Position numbers and translations under genes: made by a program. Positions 10,829-17,143 of a stretch of 64,000 bases of DNA are shown piece after piece. Every line of letters starts with the position of its first letter. Position 1 is the first letter of the stretch. The stretch is from Rhizobium sp. TH2 (GTDB lineage Bacteria; Pseudomonadota; Alphaproteobacteria; Rhizobiales; Rhizobiaceae). The stretch is from contig NZ_CP062231.1 of the NCBI RefSeq assembly GCF_024707525.1, forward strand, positions 5,307,501-5,371,500, given 5' to 3'. The notes below the pieces were generated by a model that was not told the origin of the DNA, searched no databases, and saw only the letters and a program-made list of their open reading frames with translations.

Positions 10829-10855
10829 CAATGACCCTATCGGAACAATGAATTT
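10829..10855 (+). promoter_or_regulatory. Regulon element, copy 2 (upstream of the hydroxylase operon)
   Basis: CAATGACCCTATC, five bases, AATGAATTT: the same element as 3761-3787 with three differences, all in the central spacer. It ends 60 bases before the ATG at 10916, close to the 74 bases at copy 1. The two elements therefore probably serve the same regulator or promoter type. Confidence 0.7.
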
Positions 10856-10880
10856 TTCCAACGCCGGGGCAGTCGCTAGA

Positions 10881-10897
10881 GTTGCGACGGTCACAAC
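10881..10897 (+). promoter_or_regulatory. Dyad GTTGCGAC-G-GTCACAAC
   Basis: Eight-base arms with one mismatch and a one-base centre, 18 bases before the start codon at 10916. It could be a second operator near the transcription start. No equivalent was found in front of the ferredoxin at 3862. Confidence 0.4.
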
Positions 10898-10915
10898 TTT
10901 GAGGTGGAGAACGCC

Positions 10916-11905
10916 ATGGAAGGCAATAATTCGGCAAGCTATGCCGGCATAGGCGGCGTCGGCAGCAACATATGGCCGCTCACCGGTCCGGAAGTCGTTT
11001 CGCGTGTCAAGCTCAAGGAATTGCGCGTGCGGACAAACGGGCCGGGACTCTATAACCTGGCGGTCCATATCCTCGCGCTGGCAGTCACCGCCTCGCTTAT
11101 CTACCTCTCCTCGGGAAACCTCTGGCTGCAGATTCCCGCGATGCTGCTCTACGGCACTGTCATCGTACTGATGTTTGCGCCCTTGCACGAATGCTCGCAT
11201 GGCACGGCCTTCCGGTCCCGCTGGCTCAATCATCTGGTCGGCTTTACGATCGGCGCGATCACGATGCGGCCCTTCCTCTATTTCAAGTACCGGCACGCTG
11301 CGCACCACACTTACACCCAGCATGACGAGCGTGACCCTGACATCGTGCCGTTCCCGACGAGTCTGAGGGAGTATTTCTCGATGATCCTCGGTGCCTCGTT
11401 CTGGCCCAAGCTGGTTGGCACGCTGGTTCGCGGTTCGACCGGGCGCTACACCGAGGAAGAGCAGACCTTCCTGCCGGACTCGGTCCGGGGCCAGGTCTCG
11501 CTTGAGATCAGGCTGCTCGTCTTGCTCTATATCGCCATTGCCGCCGCCTCGATCTATTTCGGCAGCATGATCGCACTCACCTATTGGTTCATCCCACGGG
11601 TGATCGGCGAACCGGTTCTGCGTGCGATCCGCATGGCCGAACATACCGGTGCCGACGAAAGCCCGGATCTGCTTGCCAATACGCGGACGACCCTGGTCAA
11701 TCCGGTCCTCCGCCAGCTCTACTGGAACATGCCCTTCCACGCCGAGCATCATCTTGCCTCGTCCGTTCCCTTCCATGCACTGGGCCGCCTGCACGATCAT
11801 GTCGAGCCGCATCTCAAGCATGTCAGCAAGGGCTATATCCAGGTCCATCGCGAGATCCTCGGGGAAGTCATGCGGTTACGCCGCGAGGCGAGACCTGCGG
11901 CATGA
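10916..11905 (+). CDS. Membrane di-iron desaturase/hydroxylase (fatty acid desaturase superfamily)
   Basis: A 329-residue integral membrane protein with the three histidine boxes that bind a di-iron centre: HECSH at 91-95, HAAHH at 127-131 and HAEHH at 275-279, with hydrophobic hairpins around 48-90 and 195-225. The family (FA_desaturase) includes lipid desaturases but also hydroxylases and ring-opening or demethylating oxygenases. The ATG at 10916 was preferred over a GTG 12 bases upstream. The next gene, overlapping by four bases (ATGA), is a ferredoxin reductase, and a Rieske ferredoxin shares its upstream element, so this looks like the oxygenase of a three-component system. The catabolic context argues against a housekeeping lipid desaturase. 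Substrate unknown. Confidence 0.85.
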   Translation: MEGNNSASYAGIGGVGSNIWPLTGPEVVSRVKLKELRVRTNGPGLYNLAVHILALAVTASLIYLSSGNLWLQIPAMLLYGTVIVLMFAPLHECSHGTAFRSRWLNHLVGFTIGAITMRPFLYFKYRHAAHHTYTQHDERDPDIVPFPTSLREYFSMILGASFWPKLVGTLVRGSTGRYTEEEQTFLPDSVRGQVSLEIRLLVLLYIAIAAASIYFGSMIALTYWFIPRVIGEPVLRAIRMAEHTGADESPDLLANTRTTLVNPVLRQLYWNMPFHAEHHLASSVPFHALGRLHDHVEPHLKHVSKGYIQVHREILGEVMRLRREARPAA

Positions 11906-13128
11906 GCAGCGTGGACCTACCCATCGTGATCGTCGGCGCCGGGCACGCCGGTGGCCGCTGCGCCGAACGGCTCAGGCATTTCGGCTGGCAGGGCGGCATC
12001 ATCCTCGTCGGCGACGAGCCCTGCCTTCCCTACGAGAGGCCTCCGTTGTCAAAGGCCATGCTGGTCGACAGCGTTGAGCCTCGTCCATCATTCGTGATCG
12101 ATCTCGACATGCTGGCGGGATTGAACATCGAGCATATTGCCGGACAGGTCGTGCAGTCGATCGACCTCAGGAACAGGAAGGTACGGCTCGGCGACAACAG
12201 GCAGATCGGCTACGGCAAGCTGGTGCTTGCCACGGGGCTCACGCCGCGCCGGCTGCCGATGCTCGATGTGCTGGGCTCGCGCGTCTGTTATCTGCACAAG
12301 CTGGAACAGGCACGTGCGCTGCGGGGCGCGATCAAGCCGGGTGTGAAACTGCTGATCGTCGGTGCCGGCTTCATTGGTCTTGAAGTGGCTGCAAGCGCCA
12401 GCAAGCTTGGCGCCGAGGTGACGGTCATCGAGGCCGCGTCGCGACCGCTCGGGCGCGTCATGCCGGCACGGATCGCGGATCTGATCACGGCCCGCCATCG
12501 GGCTGCTGGTGTTCGCATCCTGTGCGATCAAGGCTTCGAGGAGATCATCCAGACGCTGCGGCGGATTTCCATGAGGTTGCACGGCGGCGAGATGGTTCAT
12601 CCCGATCTCGTTCTCGTCGGCATCGGCGGCTCGCCGAACGATACGCTCGCCCGCTCGGCCGGATTGATGGTCGACAATGGCATCGAGGTCGATGAATATT
12701 GTCGCACCAGCGACCCACATGTCTATGCCATCGGCGACGCCGCTTCGCAGCGGAATGCGCGCTACGACCGGCGCTGGCGGCTCGAATCCTGGATGAATGC
12801 CGAGGAGATGGCGGCCAATGCGGCGAGCGCGATCTGCGGTCAACCGCCGAACGAGGCCTCCGTCCCCTATTTCTGGACCGACCAGTTCGATCACCGTTAC
12901 CAGATTGCAGGACTGCTCGAGCCGGAAGCGGATGTTTACGAACAGGGCGTCGCTGGCGAAAGCGGCTATCTCGCCTGCTTTGTCGTCGACGGGATGATGC
13001 GGGGCCTCTTCGGCATCGATGCCGGCAAGGCGTTCCGCAAGGCGCGGAACCTGATGCGCAACGGCCGTGCCAGCCGCGAAGACCTGCGTGCCGCGGGCCT
13101 TGTGCCCATTCACGAAGCCGCGGCCTGA
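11902..13128 (+). CDS. FAD-dependent ferredoxin reductase
   Basis: A 408-residue NAD(P)H:ferredoxin oxidoreductase of the BphA4/putidaredoxin-reductase type. The FAD Rossmann motif IVGAGHAGGRCAE lies near residues 9-22, RPPLSK follows at about 47-52, the NAD motif IVGAGFIGLEVA near 150-165, and the second FAD-binding motif YAIGDAAS near 275. The C-terminal reductase domain contains PYFWTDQFDHRYQIAG. It should pass electrons from NADH to the Rieske ferredoxin at 3862. It is translationally coupled to the hydroxylase gene and lies 12 bases before the alcohol dehydrogenase. Confidence 0.92.
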   Translation: MSSVDLPIVIVGAGHAGGRCAERLRHFGWQGGIILVGDEPCLPYERPPLSKAMLVDSVEPRPSFVIDLDMLAGLNIEHIAGQVVQSIDLRNRKVRLGDNRQIGYGKLVLATGLTPRRLPMLDVLGSRVCYLHKLEQARALRGAIKPGVKLLIVGAGFIGLEVAASASKLGAEVTVIEAASRPLGRVMPARIADLITARHRAAGVRILCDQGFEEIIQTLRRISMRLHGGEMVHPDLVLVGIGGSPNDTLARSAGLMVDNGIEVDEYCRTSDPHVYAIGDAASQRNARYDRRWRLESWMNAEEMAANAASAICGQPPNEASVPYFWTDQFDHRYQIAGLLEPEADVYEQGVAGESGYLACFVVDGMMRGLFGIDAGKAFRKARNLMRNGRASREDLRAAGLVPIHEAAA

Positions 13129-13140
13129 AGGGAGCTTGCG

Positions 13141-14250
13141 ATGATCCTGTCCCCCGCAGCCATATGCGTGGCGCCCAACCAATTGCTCGAAATCGATGAC
13201 GTCACGGTGGAGGGGCCGCAGGCGGGCGAGGTGCTCGTCGAGATCGTCGCGAGCGGCCTCTGTCACACCGACCTGACGGCCCTTGAGGGGATCAATGCGA
13301 GCAGCGTCTATCCGCTGATACCGGGCCACGAAGGTGCAGGCCGAGTGGTCGAGGTCGGCGCCGGCGTCGCGACGCTTGCGCGCGGCGACCACGTCATCCC
13401 GCTCTATGGTCCCGAATGCGGCGAATGCAGCATGTGCCGCTCGAAGCGTACCAATCTCTGTTGGACCATCAAGCCGACGCGTGACCACGGCGTGATGCCT
13501 GATGGTTCGTCGCGCTTCAGGCGCGGGCAGGAGCCGGTTCACCATTTCATGGGAACTTCGACGCTGTCACGCTACACGGTGGTGCCGGAAATCGCGCTCG
13601 CGAAGATCCGCAAGGATGCGCCGCTCGACAAGGTCTGCTTGTTCGGCTGCGGCGTCACCACGGGCGTCGGCGCGGCACTCACCCATATCAGGCCGGGAGA
13701 CAATGTCGCGGTCTTCGGGCTCGGCGGGATTGGTGTCAACATCATTCAAGGGGCGCGGATCGCTGGCGCGGCACGCATCATCGGCATCGACATCAGCCGC
13801 AGCAAGACCGAACTCGCCCGGAGTTACGGCATGACTGACTTTCTTGTTCCGGGCGAAGATGTCCCCGATCCGGTCATCGCCATCCGCGACCTGACGGGCG
13901 GCGGCGTCGATGTTGCCTTCGAATGCACGGGCGTGCTCAAGGTCATGCGGCAGTCGCTGGACTGTTGTGTTCCGGCCTGGGGCAAGAGTGTCTTGCTTGG
14001 TGTCGAGCCGGCCGGTAGCGAACTGTCGTTCCCGCCGGTCCAGGTGCGTTACGGAAAATCGATTCTCGGCAGCTATTTCGGCGGCGTGAAAGGCCGAAGC
14101 GAATTGCCTGCGCTCATCGATCGCTTCATGGCGGGCGAGATCGACGTCGACAGGCAGATTACTCACCGACTCACGCTCGCCCAGGTCAACGAAGGCTTCG
14201 AACTCATGCGATCCGGCCGTTCGGTTCGCAGCGTCGTGATGTTCGAATAA
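13141..14250 (+). CDS. Class III zinc alcohol dehydrogenase (S-hydroxymethyl-glutathione dehydrogenase-like)
   Basis: A 369-residue medium-chain dehydrogenase. Catalytic zinc ligands are C41 (GLCHTD) and the histidine of GHEGAG; the structural zinc site is CGECSMCRSKRTNLC; the NAD fold is VFGLGGIGVNI. Length and sequence around MPDGSSRF, MGTSTLSRYTVV and LDKVCLFGCGVTTG follow the class III group (FrmA/AdhC/ADH5) very closely. The family oxidises the glutathione adduct of formaldehyde and long-chain alcohols. In an operon with a hydroxylase it may remove formaldehyde released by oxidative demethylation, or oxidise the hydroxylated product. Start ATG follows AGGGAG at seven bases. Confidence 0.88.
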   Translation: MILSPAAICVAPNQLLEIDDVTVEGPQAGEVLVEIVASGLCHTDLTALEGINASSVYPLIPGHEGAGRVVEVGAGVATLARGDHVIPLYGPECGECSMCRSKRTNLCWTIKPTRDHGVMPDGSSRFRRGQEPVHHFMGTSTLSRYTVVPEIALAKIRKDAPLDKVCLFGCGVTTGVGAALTHIRPGDNVAVFGLGGIGVNIIQGARIAGAARIIGIDISRSKTELARSYGMTDFLVPGEDVPDPVIAIRDLTGGGVDVAFECTGVLKVMRQSLDCCVPAWGKSVLLGVEPAGSELSFPPVQVRYGKSILGSYFGGVKGRSELPALIDRFMAGEIDVDRQITHRLTLAQVNEGFELMRSGRSVRSVVMFE

Positions 14251-14260
14251 GGCAATCAGC

Positions 14261-15118
14261 GTGGCACGATCCGACGAACCCGACTACGTCTTCCGCGACC
14301 GGCATCCGGAGCGCCACGATGTCTACGCCCTCTATGATCGGGAGAGCGAACGGACGCGCAGGGCAGTCAAATGTCTGCTCGATCTGCCATATGGGACACA
14401 TCCCCGGATGGCATTCGACCTGTTCCCGGGCGGAAGACACGCGCCTTTGGCAATCTTTTTTCACGGCGGCTATTGGCAGAGTCTCGACAAACGGCGCTTC
14501 AGCTTCGTTGCCAATTCGCTTCTTGCAAAAGGATTTTCTGTCGCCCTTCCGAACTATCCGCTGGCACCGGAGGTGCGGCTAGAACAGATTACCGAAGCGG
14601 CGACCGCCAGCATTCCGGCGATAGTCGATGCTGTCAGCGAGCACACCGGACCGCCGTCGTCGTGGTTGACCACCGGCCATTCCGCGGGCGGCCATCTCGC
14701 GGTCTGGGCGGGCCTTCACACCCGGCCTCATCCGACTGTCTCCGCCATTCCCTTTGCCGGCATGGCACCGGTCAGCGGAATATTCGATGTCCGGCCACTG
14801 GTCGGCACCAGCCTCGATCAGGCGCTTGGCCTGACGATCCACCGTGCCGCGAGGCTGAGCCCCGTCGACTGCGACTTGCCGCCGGCCCGCTATCGCATAT
14901 TGGTCGGAGCCGAGGAAACATCTGGCTTTCTCGATCAGGCTGCGGGATTTGCCAGCCGTCTGAGGTCCGCGGGCCGTGATGGGGAGTCGCGCGTCCTCGC
15001 TGGACTGAATCATTATACAATTCTAAAGGATCTTCTTTTGCCGGACTCGATCATTGCCGGCGTACTGAAGGAGATGGCTGACATGGAGGAGAAGCCGTGC
15101 CGGGAGGCGAAACGATAA
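14261..15118 (+). CDS. Alpha/beta hydrolase (arylformamidase/carboxylesterase-like)
   Basis: A 285-residue soluble hydrolase starting at GTG. The oxyanion motif FFHGGYWQS lies near residue 67 and the nucleophile elbow TGHSAGGH near 132; a GLNHYTI segment near residue 250 holds the probable catalytic histidine. HGGYW is typical of kynurenine-formamidase-like enzymes, which also act on esters. After the class III dehydrogenase it could hydrolyse a formyl thioester or ester, or a lactone or ester formed from the oxidised substrate. It overlaps the next gene by 22 bases. Specific substrate not determinable. Confidence 0.8.
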   Translation: MARSDEPDYVFRDRHPERHDVYALYDRESERTRRAVKCLLDLPYGTHPRMAFDLFPGGRHAPLAIFFHGGYWQSLDKRRFSFVANSLLAKGFSVALPNYPLAPEVRLEQITEAATASIPAIVDAVSEHTGPPSSWLTTGHSAGGHLAVWAGLHTRPHPTVSAIPFAGMAPVSGIFDVRPLVGTSLDQALGLTIHRAARLSPVDCDLPPARYRILVGAEETSGFLDQAAGFASRLRSAGRDGESRVLAGLNHYTILKDLLLPDSIIAGVLKEMADMEEKPCREAKR

Positions 15119-16029
15119 CAAGAAGCAAGATCACGTATGTCAATTTCAATCAGCTTCGGTCGTTCTATGCCGTGGCGCGCGAGTTGAGTTTCACCAAGGC
15201 CGCCGACTTGCTTTGTATTGGCCAGCCGACAGTGACCACGCAGGTCAAGGCGCTGGAGGAGACCTATAATCTGCAGCTCTTCGTGCGGGGGCCGAACGAT
15301 CTTACCCTCACCGATGCCGGCGAGGCGTTGCTCGCGGTGGCGCGGCAGATATTCTCGCTCGAGGAGCGGGCGCATTCGTTGCTGAATACCGTTGGCAACC
15401 AGTTCGCTGGCCGGCTCCATATCGGCACGGTCGGGCCGTTTTTCGTGATGAAACAACTGTCGAAATATATCGACCGCTATCCGCTGATGCATGTGACGCT
15501 GGAAAGCGCGAATTCCGACTCCATCTACCAGAAGCTTCTCAACTACGAGGTGGATGTCGGCATCATCGGCAGCGATTATAATGATCCGCGTCTGGATCTG
15601 GTCTGTCTCGGCAAGCATGAAGTGGTTATCGCCGTGCCGGTTACACATCCGTGGGCACATCGGACGCAGCTCAACATCGAGGAACTGGACGGCCAACGGA
15701 TCATCATGCGTGAAAAGGGATCGATGACCCGCCGAGCACTGGAAGAGGTGCTCGCGACAAACAACATTCGACCGAACATCGTCATGGAACTGCCGCGCGA
15801 TTCCGTGCTCGAAGCGACGGCCGCCGGATTGGGACTCGGCATCGTCTCCGACTTCGAATTTTCGCGCGACGACAGGCTCCGCACACTTTCGATTGCTCAA
15901 CACAGACCGTTCACGCGTTCTTTCGCGGCCTGCCTCAAGGAGCGGAGGTCGCTTCCGTCAATAGACGCATTCATGAAGATGTCGCGAGAAATGGTGGTCG
16001 AGACGGCCGAGGCGCTCTGTTCGTCATAG
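15097..16029 (+). CDS. LysR-family transcriptional regulator
   Basis: A 310-residue regulator with an N-terminal winged helix (residues about 16-75: QLRSFYAVARELSFTKAADL, then GQPTVTTQVKALEE) and a C-terminal effector-binding domain of the periplasmic-binding type. The GTG at 15097 is the only in-frame start with a ribosome site (GGAGGA, six bases upstream) and lies inside the end of the hydrolase gene. As last gene of the hydroxylase operon it is the best candidate to bind the twin elements at 3761 and 10829; it would then also control its own synthesis. Confidence 0.9.
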   Translation: MPGGETITRSKITYVNFNQLRSFYAVARELSFTKAADLLCIGQPTVTTQVKALEETYNLQLFVRGPNDLTLTDAGEALLAVARQIFSLEERAHSLLNTVGNQFAGRLHIGTVGPFFVMKQLSKYIDRYPLMHVTLESANSDSIYQKLLNYEVDVGIIGSDYNDPRLDLVCLGKHEVVIAVPVTHPWAHRTQLNIEELDGQRIIMREKGSMTRRALEEVLATNNIRPNIVMELPRDSVLEATAAGLGLGIVSDFEFSRDDRLRTLSIAQHRPFTRSFAACLKERRSLPSIDAFMKMSREMVVETAEALCSS

Positions 16030-16150
16030 AGACCTTGGAGGAACCGCTTGTGCAAGGCGATTCTTGCCGGCCATCCCGATGACGCGGCGGTGGAACCGGG
16101 CAACGAGATTCGGCGTTTAGGTCGTTCCTGGGTATCTTTGGGGAATTGCT

Positions 16151-17143
16151 TTGGGCGCCGGCAAGACGATCCGCACGATCTACCCGGGCATCATCGTCGT
16201 TCTCCTATCGGGCTGCGCCGACCAGCAGTCGGCGCTGAACCCCGCCGGCGAGGAAGCCCAATCTGTCTATGTCCTCTTTCTCACGATGGCTGCGGGCGCC
16301 GCCATCATCTGGCTGATTGTCATCGGGCTGATGATCCATGCATTTCGCGAAGGGCGGAAGCAGCATCCACAGGAGGGCTCGCAGGCCCTGATCCTCTGGG
16401 GAGGCGCGGTATTCCCCTCCGCGGTGCTTCTGCTTCTGCTGGCTTACACGCTGTGGCTCATGCCCAATGTCAGGCCCTGGCTCGGTGGGCAGGAGGCTGC
16501 ACCGCGCATAGAGATTTCAGGGGAGCAATATTGGTGGCGTATCCGCTACCGCGATTCCGAGGGCGAGTTGCTCTTCGAAACCGCCAATGAGCTGCGCCTG
16601 CCCCTCGGCGAGCCGACCACGTTCTCGCTGTTGGCCCGCGACGTCATCCATTCCTTCTGGATTCCAGCCTTGGGCGGCAAGATGGACATGATCCCGGGCC
16701 GCACCAATCAGTTGACCCTGACGCCGACGCGAGCCGGAATCTATCGCGGACCATGCGCCGAATTCTGCGGCACATCGCATGCGCTGATGTTGGTGACGGC
16801 TGTGGTGATGGAGCGCCGGGACTACGACAGATGGATCGCCGGACGGACAAGCCGCGCCACGCTGCCATCGAGCGATGGCGCCGTACTCTTCGTCAAGCAC
16901 GGCTGCCCCGCCTGTCATGCAGTTGCCGGGACAGAAGCGGTGGGCCGGATTGGTCCGGATTTGACGTTTCTCGGCGAACGGGCGACGGTCGGGGCGGGCG
17001 CGCTTGAAAACACGCCCGAGAATATTGCGCGCTTTATCCGCGATCCCTCAGCCATCAAGCCCGGCGCGACGATGCCCGCCTTCGACATGCTGCCCGAAGC
17101 CGAAATCAGAACGCTTGCCGCCTGGCTCGGAGGCCTCGAATGA
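16151..17143 (+). CDS. coxB: Cytochrome c oxidase subunit II fused to cytochrome c (caa3 type)
   Basis: A 330-residue lipoprotein-like subunit. The start is TTG at 16151 with GGGGA six bases upstream. A lipobox LLSGC gives the acylated C22. Two membrane helices follow (about 40-62 and 77-100). The copper CuA domain has HSFWIPALGGKMDMIPGR and CAEFCGTSHALM. A C-terminal cytochrome c domain has the haem motif CPACH near residue 255 and a distal MPAF methionine. The fused haem makes this a caa3-like subunit II that accepts electrons from soluble or membrane cytochromes c. Its last codons overlap the start of the next gene by four bases. Confidence 0.93.
   Translation: MGAGKTIRTIYPGIIVVLLSGCADQQSALNPAGEEAQSVYVLFLTMAAGAAIIWLIVIGLMIHAFREGRKQHPQEGSQALILWGGAVFPSAVLLLLLAYTLWLMPNVRPWLGGQEAAPRIEISGEQYWWRIRYRDSEGELLFETANELRLPLGEPTTFSLLARDVIHSFWIPALGGKMDMIPGRTNQLTLTPTRAGIYRGPCAEFCGTSHALMLVTAVVMERRDYDRWIAGRTSRATLPSSDGAVLFVKHGCPACHAVAGTEAVGRIGPDLTFLGERATVGAGALENTPENIARFIRDPSAIKPGATMPAFDMLPEAEIRTLAAWLGGLE

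Noticed and set aside
10916..11905. Housekeeping fatty acid desaturase for membrane lipids
   Set aside because: Not excluded, but the coupled ferredoxin reductase, class III dehydrogenase, LysR gene and shared promoter element with a sugar uptake operon fit a catabolic oxygenase better.
12088..13545. 485-codon minus-strand frame across the reductase and alcohol dehydrogenase
   Set aside because: Antisense shadow; both plus-strand genes have complete cofactor motifs.
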